From contig NC_084921.1 in NCBI RefSeq assembly GCF_958298935.1, positions 7,574,001 to 7,638,000 on the forward strand: 64,000 nucleotides of DNA, given 5' to 3'. The translations under genes were made by a program, and so were the position numbers. Position 1 is the first letter of the stretch. Each line of letters starts with the position of its first letter. This DNA is from Phragmites australis. Taxonomy: Eukaryota; Streptophyta; Magnoliopsida; Poales; Poaceae. This document shows positions 23,135 to 36,030 of the stretch, piece after piece. The notes under the pieces are model-generated. The model did no database searches and was not told where the DNA came from. It saw nothing but the letters and a program-made list of their open reading frames with translations.

Positions 23135-23797
23135 AACCCACCTCCCTTAAGATGAATCTCGCCCTCGAGTTTCGGAAGGATCGGAGAAGAGCTGCGGAAA
23201 TTTGACTCTCAGATCTGATTATCTTTCCCAGGTTGCTTCTTCTTCGGAATGATATCTCCACCGCACCTTGCACATACGGATCCTTCTGTTTCTGGTGATT
23301 CGCTCTGACGTCTCTAGAATCTTGATAGTATACTCCATGTAGGTGAGATCTTCTCCAACTTCTATTTCCTCTAGGGGCATTTGCTCTTCAGAAAATCATA
23401 GGCATTTTTTCAATTGTGAGACATGGAAAACATCATGAACATCTGCTAGCTGAGGCGGTAGCTCAATTGATACACTACTTCTCCTCATTTTTTGACACTT
23501 TAAAAGGGCCTATAAACCTGAGTGCAAGTTTTCTTTTGACTTTAATTCTATGAAAACCTATGATTGATGAAACTTGTAGATATACAAAGTCACATGCTAC
23601 AAAATTCAACTCATGATGTCGATGAACAGCATAACTTTTCTGTCGTGTTTGAGCTGTTCTCAAATTTTTCCTGATCTGTTGTACTCATCTTTCTGCTTCT
23701 CTCAGAATTTTTGGGCCAAACACTTGACTTTCACCAATCTCATTCCAGTATAACGGTGTCCTACATTTTCTTCCATACAATGCTTCAAACGGTGACA
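23135..23797 (-). pseudogene. 3' end of Ty3/gypsy pol (integrase C-terminus)
   Basis: Minus-strand translation gives FEALYGRKCRTPLYW near 23750-23795, then FGPKIL, and further on RQKSYA...DFVYLQVS...RFIGPFKVS (23475-23663). These are the conserved end of the gypsy integrase core and the GPY/F module. Frameshifts separate the pieces. The fragment joins the LTR at 23134 through a purine tract and stops abruptly near 23797, where unrelated DNA begins. Everything upstream (gag, protease, RT, RNase H, most of integrase) is missing. Confidence 0.88.
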
Positions 23798-24035
23798 TGG
23801 AGCAAAATAAGCACAAGAAGCGGTGGGTCGACATGAGCATGCAGTGGAGGAGGGAAGTGTATGAATGCTAGGAGTACGAGCAACAATAGGAGGAACTCCG
23901 CCTGAAATGTCAGGAGGAGGTGCGCATGAGACATGCAGTGGCGGAACGTGCTGCGACTCAAGCACGCGAAGTAGAGAGGGAAAGGAAACAGGAGAGAGCC
24001 CGTCGGGCTAAGGCGCAAGGCCCCGATGGCCTGTG
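23798..24035 (+). pseudogene. Coiled-coil-like transposon remnant
   Basis: One plus frame, broken by two stops, encodes a highly charged Glu/Arg-rich helix including RERKQERARRAKAQG and ends in TGA near 24035. Such tails occur in plant transposon proteins, but the fragment is too short to assign. It abuts the truncated gypsy integrase. Confidence 0.35.
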
Positions 24036-25980
24036 AAAGGGCAAATATCCTAGATGCACTCAGTAGAGAGCATATATTGTAACCTGGCATTTTTTTTCAT
24101 TTCCTACTGCATGTTAGGATTAGTAGCACACGCTATTAGGTTAGTTATTAGCCATACCATACATGCAAATATTTATTGTCATAATCTCTTTATTGTTAGG
24201 GTCCATTCGCATTGCGATGAAAAACCTCATATCTCGTGTAATATTTATCAGCGTATGTAACATCTATATCGGGTTATATGATAATTGTAATTTATAACTT
24301 TTATTGTTCGATAAAATAGAATTTGTATCCTCCTAACGTTACTTCACTAAAAAAATACCCACAAAAGTATAATAAATGAATAAAAAAATATCTATAAAAT
24401 TACATTGAAACAAATTTACAAACACTAACTCATCCAATTATTTTCTTTATTTATTCACTCCAAAGTTGTGCTACTGCACTCTATTCAGCCTCACTATCAC
24501 CAGTAGGTAATGCACTCTATGCAGAGAGATGACACGAAATGACACATACTCATTTATTTAGTTCCTTTCTTTATTTATTCGCTCATGCCTGATGAAACAA
24601 AGTTGTCCTACATTTAGCCCCTGGTTGGCTCTGCAGCAGTGCATCTGAATTGGCTTCAAATATGTCGTAATGTCTGTGTTGGAACAGAAAACCCCTCTTT
24701 GTGCTAGCAGTGCTATGCGACATGAAATGACACGACAAAACATGACATCAGTGACGAAAGCAGGGGCGGCATGCCAGGCCTGTTTTCGGAACCTGAGGTG
24801 CCGATTATGACATTGTTCACCGTATTTGATATCTCAGTTACTGAATACAATTAGTTTTTAGCAACTAAGGTGCCGAATACAGCACTGTTCACCATATTCG
24901 CCACCTTAGTTACTGAATACATATAGTTTTTGGCAACTGACCTTAGGTGCTAAAATTGGTGAGGTCGGCGCTTTTTCGGCGTTTGAGTACCAAAAATGGA
25001 TTTTTGGATTTTAAGATGCCAAGTGCATATGCTAGATTTGTAAATACGTCAATATATTATTTAATTTTGTAAATACACTGATGTATATTATCTATTTTTT
25101 TCATTTTTACCTCAGCGGGAGGGTCGATGTGAGGGGGGCATACTTGGGCACTGAGGTCGCAGGAAAAGAACATGCGTGACCGATCCTCTGAGACGTGGCC
25201 GTAGCGTTGACAAAAATCGTCGGCTACAATTGTTTATGTGGACCAGGTTACTTGTGCAAAGCCGATCGTTGAAGTAGAGCCACGCGACAATCTTCGCTTT
25301 GTTGGAGACCTTTGATCGCCGGATCATCCTTGAAGGCATTGGCGGAGGGATGATATTCTCTTATTGTTATGGCGAAATATATACTTGGGGGGAAATGCAA
25401 AGAACAACCCAATTAAAAGGCTGCATACAAGTTAAACTCTCTTTACCTAATAGCAAATTGATTGGAATTGCTGCCCATGCATGCGTTGTCATTCGCTTCG
25501 TGACTTCTTGTTTTGTCTCCGGCCGTAATATCCCATGGTAGCGTAGGAGGCAGCCAATATTCTCTACGTACGTTGAATGCCCTACCAGTTCCCTCAAAAT
25601 AAAAAATAAAAGTAGCAGTCAATAGACTTTTCTTGAATTTTTTTTTTACTTTCATGCTTAAGCTGGTTGTTTTCCTCTGATTAGTGGTACAAGTTACCAG
25701 ATATTTCAATTTCGTTTTATAATATATTTTTTCATGGGTGAAAAAACTGAAATTTATAAAATTTTGCCGAAATTTTGGTCATTTTTTATCCTTTGCTCTG
25801 TAGGTCCCACATGTTAGTGAAAGAAAATTCCGGAATTACATATTTCGTTCATCTACAGAATTGGTGAAATTTTGGTGATTTTAATCCCTGCAAGCTACCG
25901 AGTTTGAATCAAAATCACTACACAGAATCAGTGAAAATAGATGGAGTATTATAGACATTTTCTTAGGATATGTCATGGAC
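24036..25980. other. Intergenic with one two-copy tandem repeat
   Basis: No gene is supported. Two adjacent units of about 72 bp (24795-24866 and 24867-24939) share AGGTGCCGA, TTCACC, TTAGTTACTGAATACA and TAGTTTTTGGCAACT. The rest is AT-rich. Confidence 0.5.
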
Positions 25981-25984
25981 AAAA

Positions 25985-27560
25985 TACCCACAGATAGTTG
26001 CTAAGACAGATGTGTCTGTAATATAACCATCGTTTGGATGTGCTAGAACTCACATACAGTTTTTACAAATTCGTCTATTTCTATCATACAGACACAGACG
26101 AAGATTAGAAAAATCCATCTATAATACTGTAACAAATGGGTTCTTGTAAGATCCGTCTATTTGGATGATAGATATAGACGGATTTTTTGAAAAAAAAAAT
26201 TGTTTGTAGTTAAACACCCAGGTACTATTTTTTATTTGATGTCTCACTCTTCAGCTTCGCACTACCACCGATAAACACACAAATCGCTCGTCTCCCTCGC
26301 TCTCCGTGTTGCCCATAAAGGCTGATGTATGGGACCCACATTTCTGAGTTTGTTTCCATGACGGAGGTTCGAGATATGGGCATCGAATGCCTTTCCCTAA
26401 ACTGAGGTGAGTAGGGTTTGCGTCCATCGCAGTTTTGTTATGGTTTCTTAGGGTTTTCTTCGATCTAGTGTACCGATGAGGGTAATTTGGTATTTGTGTG
26501 TCCCAGATCTTCGATATATTTGTTCACTGCTATCAAGGGCTAGGAGGATGGGGTTGTTCCTATGGCTGCTTCCACATTTCGGATGCTTGGTGTCAATTTC
26601 GGTCGTGTGGAATATGTGTTCTTCGCTGCTGTGAAGGGCACCAGCGTTGAGCCAGTTTTTTATGTGAATCATGTTTTGTTGTTTGTTATTCCAGATGAAA
26701 ATTTCTCTATTGTTATTAATCATAATTGAGACATTTTCGTCAAATACAAGACTGGTTTGAACCATCATCTCTTACTTAACAAAGATTTAGCAGTAATGCA
26801 GTTTGGTTCTAGCACATGACTGAGTTAGTCATGATAGAGGTTGATTCGGATAATAGCGAGATGATGATTGAAGATTATGTTTGGGTTGACATTATGGTGA
26901 AATATAGATGGTTGAGATGATGTCAATCATTTCATCCTTCAGGAAGATAACGTTGTCCAATGATGTCAATCATCTCATCCTTCTGAAAAACAAAGTCGTC
27001 AATGATGTTAATCATCTTATCCTTCTAGAAAATAGCGTCAATGATGTGAATCATCTCATCCTTTTGGAAGATCACATGAGATACAATTAGAGATTGTATA
27101 TAGCTGGCTAAGTTTATGTTCTCAACAATGTGTGATGTGCTGATCAGATTGTGTATATAGAATAACGTGTTCTTATGTGTTACATATATATGTGTGTATG
27201 ATGTTCTTATATGTATGCATGTGATGTTCTTATTTGTGATATTTAAATGCCTATGATGGTGTATGTATATCATGAAGTGCGAATGTATGCCATATCATGA
27301 GGGTAGCCAAGAAGCAAAATATCTTATCAGGAAGAAATGATTACATAGACAGTTAATACACACATACGGTTTTTCATAAAATCCGTCCATGTGTAGCTAT
27401 GTTATATATACATGTCTTATTTAAACCCGTTTATACGTAGCTCTGTTATGAACGAAGTTGTAATTATCTGTAACAAGCTCGATATTATAAATATTTTTTA
27501 AAAATGGAACTCATAACCGTTTATAATATGATTTACAATCTATCTATGATAATTCATTAT
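25985..27560. mobile_element. Possible DNA transposon with CGTCTAT-type end repeats
   Basis: Short motifs such as AATTCGTCTATTTCTAT and ATCCGTCTATTTGGATG are repeated at 26000-26190. Related CCGTCCATGTG/CCGTTTATA motifs lie at 27360-27540. Clusters at both ends of a 1.5-kb stretch fit a non-autonomous DNA transposon, but no clean termini or target duplications were found. Short frames inside are not recognisable. Confidence 0.35.
26917..27080 (+). repeat. Four-copy tandem repeat, 39-43 bp units
   Basis: The core AATGATGTCAATCATCTCATCC is present four times with periods of about 43, 42 and 39 bp (starts near 26917, 26960, 27002 and 27041). Units differ by a few bases and a short deletion. One frame repeats NDVNHLILL, a consequence of the array. 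Confidence 0.85.
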
Positions 27561-27677
27561 GAGTCAGTGAATGGGATATGGTACAAACCGGTGTCTTCTC
27601 CCCCTCAAAGTTAAGTGTCTTCAAGTATGTTCTCAAGTATTTGAGGAAGGATCACTCTGGACACAGCCAGAGTGTTA

Positions 27678-28026
27678 GGCCGACTCCAACAGCTTCGGTA
27701 TTTTTGCTGCAAAACACTGTGCTGTCAGCTTTTTTTTTGTCCTTTTGCCGCTTGCCTAGGCTACAAACACCTCCAACAGAGGCGGTATTCCAATGCTACA
27801 GTGATGAAGTCCGGAGATAGGAGCTCCAAATTTGCGGTAGGATACGGGAAACTCTAACATTGTTCATAGCGTATGCACATGGGTTCAAGGAGAGGAGGAG
27901 AGTAATGTAAGGTAAGAAATAGGGTGGCTGTTGGAGATAGAAAAAATAGAGGATGTTGTAATATGTTAGGGAATGCTATAATAGTGTTATAAAGGATGAA
28001 TTTTTAAGTATATGTTAGAGTTGGGC
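27678..28026. mobile_element. MITE, Tourist-like, TTA target duplication
   Basis: The 349-bp element has inverted ends GGCCGACTCCAAC (left) and GCCCAACTCTAAC (right, reverse complement), flanked by TTA at 27675-27677 and 28027-28029. The TTA duplication fits PIF/Harbinger-derived MITEs. It encodes nothing. Confidence 0.72.
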
Positions 28027-28029
28027 TTA

Positions 28030-30660
28030 GAAGAAATAATATTAATAAGACGAGTGGGAAATATTATTATTATATAGTATTATTGTATTTAAGAAGAAAT
28101 AATAAGATGGAGAATCGATGTGTAGAGATTTTCTCACGGAGATATATATACAGAATTTTTAAAATGAAGTAAAAAAATTAGCGCTTCGCTTAGACCGGAG
28201 GACGATACGACACACTACCTAGCAAGACATCCACTACTACTTCTACTATCACAAATTCAAGCTTATCTCCCACCGTGCAACTTCCCGTTTCTCCAAATTT
28301 CCGTGCCCCCTAGTCTCGGGGCACGCACACCTATGTCCACTCTATGAATCATTAATTCTTTACAGGCTCTCGCGTGCCGTCATGAAATCCTAGCTAGTTC
28401 TGAACTAGCCGTCGCTCGCTGCCGCATCCATGTAGCAAGAGAGGATAATTGGCCACCTAGAAAATTTGTGATTACTCCTGGAGATCGGGATTTGAAAGGA
28501 CTAATTAGAAGTAAATATTAGATATAAAGCGGGTATGTGGAAGCATATAAACTATTTTTGGTCATGTATATATATATGCTTATATTTCTACTGATTTTCT
28601 TATCAAAAGTAAGCATCATTGATGCACGCAATCATAACTTCCCTTAAACTTTAGACAATGATATCCTTATGAATTGATTTGGCATTCAGAAATAATATCA
28701 GTAATTTTTTTTCTTGAAAAATACTCCAATAATATAATAATTTGATTAACTACTTTCTTTTTTGGAAATATACTATAACAGACATATTATGGCCATAGTG
28801 GTGTTTAGAGACCTTTGAGAGAGTCCGAAATTACACATATTTGTTACTAGAGTATATCTTGCTAGCTCGAGGACGCTAGCAGTCCAACATGTACTCCACG
28901 TGTCATAAACTATAATGCATATTTTGAGTTATCGCATGGATGAAGAAGGATGTAAAACGAAGGCAAAAGGAAGAGAAAATGACCGGATATCGAAATAAAG
29001 TATGAGAGCGTGTTACTTCCAAGTGAAAGCATATAGAGAAGATGGGAACATGAGGAAAGTCGTCCATAGATTTACATGCATAAAATTTTCTAAAAATTAT
29101 ATGATGGAGAAAGTTTTGAGCGTCTTTGAAAAAAAAACAATTTTCGCCCTCCATCGGTAATCGAATTTTGATTTTTGAGCATTCAATACACACATGGTAC
29201 TCACAGATAAGCACACACTGTAATTTGCAATTAACTAAGTTAATCCAGACACACATATTCAAAGTCTGCTTGCTGTCATTTTGGTTTTATTTGACTAATT
29301 TAGGTTTCTTAAGAGCGAGTGCTCAGGACAATTGCATAAGGCTTTTTTTTTTACAAAACCAGTACGGAAAAGGCATCAATAGAATAAGGAAAGGAAACCG
29401 GGATTTCTCTTCCATAACATTTACGCATCCACTTGCACGTCCCAAATTTCCTATGAAAAAGTATGAATCTCACCCGTATGATGAATGGCTAAATAGCCCA
29501 CGGTTTGGGGCTCGAATTGGATCCTATACCCAGCTAGCTAGTACAGCCTATCTTCAGGTCAAGTACTATATGTGATCTTCAATTTTGGATAAATATCTTG
29601 CTATCTTCCTTCAATTATGTATTTGTTTACAAGTGTTTCCTACTGCAATTAATCCTACTGTTTTAATTTAGTAATATTATTGTAATGTGCTTCCTGTCAT
29701 AATTAATTTGTAAAATTCTTTACCATGCTCAATTTGTCATCATGGTGGGTTTTTCAATATTTCCTTTTCTTCGGATAAAGTTTCCCTAAATTTGAATGAA
29801 GCATTTAGTTAGAAGCAAGAGCCACAATAATAAAATCTCACTGAATTAGCAACCACACTTTGCCCTCAGAGTTGCCTATTTTTGTTATCGTTTGTCAAAA
29901 TGGTATCGCTACCTACTAAAATAAACCTGCCGATCGAAATTCATTTAGATCCAGATCACCAGAAGCTATGCATATGTTGCTATTATATGAATTGTAATGA
30001 AACTAAAATTTGACTTGGGCATCTGTTGCAATTTGTCATATAAAAGGTGGGTGCACAAAGAGAGGAACCATTAGATAAATCAAAGACTTCTAGACCCAAG
30101 TTAATTTAAAGCAAACAATGCACAGTGTGGAGACTTGCAACCGCTGAAGAATCTAACAAGGATCGAGAATGAGACTAGCTCTGCATACATATACAATAGT
30201 TTTTCCCCATCTTTTTAATTAGTTTTACGTGTAGCTAGGGCAATAGCTAAGCAATGACATAATAAGACCGATCAATATGGCAATTTGTGATTTGATTAGG
30301 CACTCCCGGAGCAGCGTGCGTTGCACCCGGCTCTCCCGCCCGGTGGTATTCTGGTTTTAGCAACCCACTTGGCGATTACTTTACCTGCGGCGAATAGATT
30401 AGCGAGGGCGTGTGGTCTCCACGGGGACTGGGTCCCACGATCGGCGTAAGCTTTCGATTGGATCGAGCTGGGGCAATGTGTTTCGCGAGGCGCGGTCAGA
30501 ATCGATCGGCTTCACCTAAACAACTGGTTAAACCACTTGGGATAATAAACGATATTCTTTTGTATGGGCAATGTTTAGTGCATCTTCTCAGGGAATTAGT
30601 AGCTACCTCTAAAACCTTTTAATAATCATTTCAAATTTTTAACAAAGTATAAGGGTTTGA
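28030..30660. other. Intergenic, no recognised gene
   Basis: AT-rich DNA. A 149-codon frame at 29126-29575 has no domain I recognise and lies in low-GC sequence without splice or promoter support. A GC-richer island at 30310-30530 contains a 70-codon frame of unknown nature. Confidence 0.4.
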
Positions 30661-30744
30661 ATCCGAATACTATTACAGAACATGTCAAAAATAGCGGCTC
30701 ATCCGTGCCGGTTAAATAGTAACCAGGACTAAAAACATATCAGT

Positions 30745-32336
30745 CACTACAAGAAATCTAACATTATATGACAAAGCATAAACATCACAAAAGTTCTTTT
30801 TTTTTGTCATAGAAGGGTATTCTATGACATAGTTATGGTGTTATAGTGTTCATCACAAAAGCTGCTTCATATAATATATTCCATGACGAAATTTACATAT
30901 CATCACAAAGCTCAGGACAAGACTGCCCGGCTGGGCAACTGAATATGTGACGTCTTAAAATCATCATAAATGAAGACATTCTATGACGATCTCAAATGGC
31001 TTCAATGATTGTCATCACAGATAGTGCTAAATAAATAATAGAAATCATTCAAAACACTAGCACATATGTTTGCTTTGATGCTACATTTTCCAAATATACC
31101 ATTGATTCCATTCACAATAAATATTTTCTACATGTAGTCATGACATAATTTGTGATAAAGTAGGATTAAATACTTGACAAATGAATCACTCATTGCTAAT
31201 CTGGTACAAAATAATTAATACCCTTGACAACTTCTAACACATCTTGTCAAAAACTGAAAACTGCATACATCACTTTTAGTGCTTACCTGCTACCACTCCT
31301 AACTTGGCTTCAATCTTTTTTCAAATAAAAAACCATGGCTTCAATCCAATGGTCTTTAATTGTCAAACTTCAAGTGGTTGTCATCTAAGTCGAATTTGAG
31401 AATTGAGCATTAGTATCATGATAGCTTGAGAACATGTACTAGTCACCATAGGAAGAAAAGGTACATATCCTACATGTTATTTGGCACACAAACAAACAAA
31501 AATGTTATCTCACAGGTCGGGTACCATACACTGGCAGCACTGCATTCAGATTAAATTTTAATCTGGTCATGCGTTATTAAAGCATTTCAATCCGGATATC
31601 ATGTTTCAGCATTGAACTATTGCTGCCTCTGATCAATAGAAGGCATTTATTTAGCAATTAGAAAGATTCAAAATATCATCGTGTACATTATTTATTCGAT
31701 TACTACAACTCAATATTTGAATTGTCCATACATTGTACATGATCAGAAATTATAGAGAGGTTTAATTCTTTACACATGACTAGTTAGATTACACAATTGA
31801 TTTGAAATTAAAAATTAGATAATATATATTTCCCCATTAATTCTTGCACACCTAATTGACTATAGGATGTGTAAGCTTTACTTAAATTGACATAACAAGC
31901 CCACGGCCGTGCCTGGTGCCAAAGTTGTTGAGGCCATGGAGCTACAACACAGCGAGGAGCTTCTCCAGCGACGGATCTGCAGTGACAGATGATCGGAGAA
32001 GTGATGGCATCTTGTCTGCGCAGGGAGGTGGAGTTAGCTGTGGATATGTGCAAAGAGGTAGTCGGAGGAGGTGTCCACAATAGGAGTCCGTCCAAAACTT
32101 TTCATGATGAAATATATTACTATTAGTTGAGTATTCAATGATGAAAGCAGAAAATTGTCACTAATTATTGCATATTTTATGATGAAAAACAATGGGTTGT
32201 CATAGAAATAGGTGCTCAGCCTGCCTAATTTCATTTCATGATGAAATCACTTAATTTGTCACTAATGATTCAATAAACATGATGTTTTCACATTTTGTCA
32301 TAATGGTTATCATCATAAAAAGTCATATTTGTAGTG
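30745..32336. mobile_element. Nested CACTA-type element with AGT target duplication
   Basis: The element starts CACTACAAGAAAT and ends ATATTTGTAGTG, good inverted CACTA termini, with AGT on both sides (30742-30744 and 32337-32339). Subterminal ATGACAAA/TTTGTCAT-like words, such as TTTGTCATA and CATCACAAAAG, repeat near both ends. At 1,592 bp it is non-autonomous. The short GC-rich interior (31900-32080) encodes nothing recognisable. Confidence 0.82.
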
Positions 32337-33309
32337 AGTGTTGGTTCTTAATCTCCCGCGCACAAACAATGATTGAGCCGCTAAGAACCGGCACTGAAAC
32401 GAACTATCAATGGGGTTGGTGGATGGAACCGACACTGATGTAACCAGCACTGATGTATCAGTGCCGGTTCCAACCACGAACCGGCACTGATTGTCCGTTT
32501 CAGTGCTGATTCCAGCTACCAACTATCACTGATGTTTGCTACAGAATAAAGCTGACCTTCTGCCCCAACCCCGACCAGAACAGCCGCGAGCCCAAGCAGA
32601 AAGCGCCTTGATCAGTAAATGTTCCATTAGCTTTATCCAATTTTGATATATGAAGAAAGCTTTATCCAATTTGGATATATGAAGAATGTTTTACATTTTG
32701 AAAAAATAACCAAAGCTAGGTGTTGACGTTATCTAACTACCTAGTCGATGGGTTTTGTAGGAAAAATCGTTAAAGTTGCCCAAACCCCAATTGATCTACC
32801 AGAATGTCGATTGCCTCACAACAGCAAACCTTCAATGATGACTGTGCACAAGCAATTTTAGTTAGTAATTTTAGTTAGCCAATTTAGGTCTAAAATTTGT
32901 ATTAGCAATTTAGTTGTGCTGCCTTGTTCTTAGAGATGTTTTCTAGGGTTTTGGGTTCTTAAAGATTAAAGATGGTGCAACCGCATGTGGCTAATGGTAA
33001 TTTGTGATTTGGAATTAGCATTTTTTTTGTGTGTCTCTTTATGTTGTTACCTTGTTCTTAGGTCAATGATGATAATTTGTGAGATTTTTCTTTGGGTTTT
33101 GGGTTCTTAAAGATGGTGCAACACATGTGGCTAATGGTAATTCAAAGATGCGGAAGACCATCATTGAGTCATAATCCACATGTTGTTACACCATATTTAT
33201 GAAATTTGAATTTCTAAACCCTAAACCTCTATAGTAGTCATTATCTGAGGCCAATTTTTACTTAAACTTCAAATGGGCCGATTGATTTGGCATTATCATT
33301 TTTTTTCTC

Positions 33310-34230
33310 TAGGCATGTAGAAGTACACGTGACTTGTCCCAGGTACGTCTACATGCTTAGTGATGAAAATCCTTTTGCTAGAAATTATAAGGTCTATTAA
33401 TATTAAAGTTTGCAGTTAATAAATTTTGACACGATTAAATTTTAAAACTAACATGCCAATTGATGTAGATGCTTCCTCAATTATAATAGTTACATGACAT
33501 TATTACAGATATTGGTGGCAAACCACCTGTGGTGATGACCACTTTTGTTGATTATAATAAAATGAAGACCACTATCTCTTTTGATGTTGCAGTAACTAAG
33601 GAAGGATGTATCACTTTAACAGTATCTAGCTCTGAAACAGACCAAAGGCTTATGGCTGAAAGATCCTGTTGTCGATGTGCTTCTACAATCGATTGACCTA
33701 CAACTTAGATACATATTTCCAGATTACATATGTCAAATTGAAAGCACTTGAACAAAATGAGGATGTGGTTGCAATGACTCTTAGGCTCTCGCGGTTACAT
33801 GCAGCTGAAACGGTTGGTGACATAAATATGTAGCTTGTAGCCAGAATTATTTCAATAATATTAAAAAAATTCCTCTATGTTCCTGCTCTTAGCCTGTATG
33901 ATTTTTACTGGAGCACCCGGATGCAGACGGATAGTAGTTTGACTTCAATCTTATGTCTTCTTGCCCAGCAGTGGGGGTACACATTGTTTGGCCCGCAATG
34001 CAGGAAGGTTCATGAAGAAAAGTACCAGTCACACCTTGAGTTTCGGTGTGATAGCAATAATTTCGTTATCTATGAAAGTCCAATGAAACTTTTGTTTGAA
34101 GCAACAGCTAGTGCGTTGATTTATGCACTGGACAATTTTGATGTAATATTTAGAGTTAAAATTTTAGATATGAACTATTCACGTAATGGTCTTTGATGTA
34201 ATTTTAGAAATACATGTAGTTTGAATTAAT
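33310..34230 (+). pseudogene. Unidentified coding-like fragment shared with 15840-16830
   Basis: The plus strand is homologous to the minus strand of 15840-16830 over most of its length. Frames show peptide-level similarity, for example RLSRLHAAETVGD in both, PPVVMTTFVDYNK here against PPVVTITLADNNK there, and KYQSHLEFRCDSNNFVI against KYQSHLKFQCDSNNFVI. A likely intron acceptor precedes 33313, so the source was probably a spliced gene. Stops and frameshifts break both copies. I could not recognise the protein family. Confidence 0.5.
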
Positions 34231-34620
34231 GTATTAATATTTATTGTGACTGAAATAAATGTTTATGAGCGAAATATCTATTTATGGGTAAAAATATGTG
34301 TATTGTGCTTCTTATCTGTGATTGAAATATCTATGAGTGAAAGAACCGGCCAAAATTTGAAAATGGGCATGGTATTGGTGGCAACCGCCATAATCTGAAA
34401 AGGATGGCAAACATATGTCATTGATGGTTGGTAAAACCAACTAACCGACAGTGATACTCCACATATCACCGCTGGTTAGTAAAACCAACCAACAGACTAT
34501 CATGCCGGTTGTATCCACAAATCGGCAGTGATGCTAATCTTTAGTACCGAATAATCAGTGACGGTTCAATACCGCCACTTATGACGATTTGAAATTGCCA
34601 TTGATAACCGGTTCTGTAGA

Positions 34621-35483
34621 ATTGAAATGTATGTGCATGCAAATGGTTCGAAAATCCCGTGTGGAACACTTTTTTGAACCGTCTGTGCAAATCAGATTTG
34701 TACAGCCGGTTTTTGAACCGTCTATACAAATCATTTATACAGTAGGCTCATTATTGGAACCGTCTATACTAAATTTTCTGGAGCTAAAAAATTCAAATAT
34801 ATATTTTTTCTATCCACACCAGCCCCATATATTATTATATAGGCGTGGTCTCAAATCACACGATTTTTCATGCGAAATATCACATGTGCATTTTTTAGGA
34901 GTCGAACCTGCAACCTCTAACCTCGCGCGAAACTTTCTCACCATCTCACATGTCGTTCATTATTGACCATTGTATAAAAATAATCTACATAAAATATACG
35001 CTCAAAATAAGTAGAACACTATTAAGTATAGGTGGTTCTAAACTATATGTATTGTTTCTTTTTTATAAACGATTCTAATTTGGAACTATTTATACTATTA
35101 CTGTCGATAGTATAGATGATTCTAGTTTAGAATCGTATGCATTATTCCTTTTTTACAGACAGATCTAAATTAGAACCGTCTATACTATTAACATTAATAG
35201 TACATATAGTTTCAAATTAGAACTATTGGTATAAAAAGTAACCGTCTGTACTATTAGTACATACTATTAGAAACAGACTGTTCTAACCTAAAACCGTATG
35301 TACTATTAGTACAGACGGTTGTAGTGTGTAATCGTCTGTACTGTAGCATCCCATTTGTTATAACTATTCATTATTATTTTCTCAAACAATTATAGTTTGG
35401 AACCGTATATGATACCATTTATACAGATAGCTGTATAGATCTACCTGTACTATGGTGTTCCAATGACTGAATTCTGTAATAGT
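34621..35483. mobile_element. Second CACTA-like segment with ACCGTCTGTAC repeats
   Basis: Many direct and inverted copies of GAACCGTCTATAC/GTACAGACGGTT fill 34670-35450. It ends AATTCTGTAATAGTG at about 35469-35483, a CACTA-type right terminus. A clean left terminus was not seen. On the minus strand near 34897-34907, GGTTCGACTCC matches a Pol III B box, but no full tRNA is present. Confidence 0.5.
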
Positions 35484-35643
35484 GGCAGGTTGGGTTTTGT
35501 CTCGTGTATACACATGTATGTACTACCATGTCTAGCTAGATCAAACATTGAAGTTGTTGCACACAGACAAAACAGAGACAAAAAAAATTCGAGAATAGTA
35601 AAAGGAAAGAAGTTGTAACTTAACAGGTGACATAAATTATTAA

Positions 35644-36030
35644 GGATTCGTTTGGAACATGGAAAAAATACTAATCCTGTAGAAGTTGAGTTAATTATTT
35701 GCTGTGAAATCCCTATCAAATGCATATGAAACCTCCATTTGGAACTATGTTGACTTTTCAAAAGCATTTATTTGTTGGCAATTTTGAATGGATAACTTAT
35801 TTGGGAACATCTTTTATGAAGCTTTATATAAGAACAAAATCGTACAGAATGGGTATACATTCCCTAACAAACAAGTTACTGCAGTGTAGCGTGTACATTA
35901 AGTCACAACAACCGCAAATTGGTCCAAGAATATTATTTTTCTTCTCCCTCTAGGAAACAGGACGAACTCGACTTTTTTAAAAGGTTACATGAGTCCCCCG
36001 CATATGAAATTTCTGCGCTCCAAACGGGGC
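35644..36030. mobile_element. Tourist-like MITE, TAA target duplication
   Basis: The left end GGATTCGTTTGG and the reverse complement of the right end, GCCCCGTTTGG, are inverted repeats, flanked by TAA at 35641-35643 and 36031-36033. The element is 387 bp and non-coding. Confidence 0.6.

Larger units (their letters stand above)
30667..34620 (+). mobile_element. Degraded CACTA-type element carrying a coding-like fragment
   Basis: ACTATTACAGAA at about 30669 and TTCTGTAGAATTG at about 34606 are imperfect inverted CACTA termini. Motifs close to AACCGGCACTGA/TCAGTGCCGGTT cluster at 30690-30744, 32340-32530 and 34390-34600. A younger CACTA element (30745-32336) is inserted in the left cluster. 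At 33310-34230 the plus strand holds the same coding-like fragment as the minus strand of 15840-16830. The outer boundaries are inferred from weak termini. Confidence 0.5.

Noticed and set aside
29126..29575. 149-codon plus frame in AT-rich DNA
   Set aside because: No recognisable family and unlike the GC-rich host exons here; likely chance.
34860..34960. tRNA gene or SINE on the minus strand
   Set aside because: Only a B-box-like GGTTCGACTCC is convincing. No cloverleaf, A box or 3' tail could be assembled, and it sits inside CACTA-like repeats.
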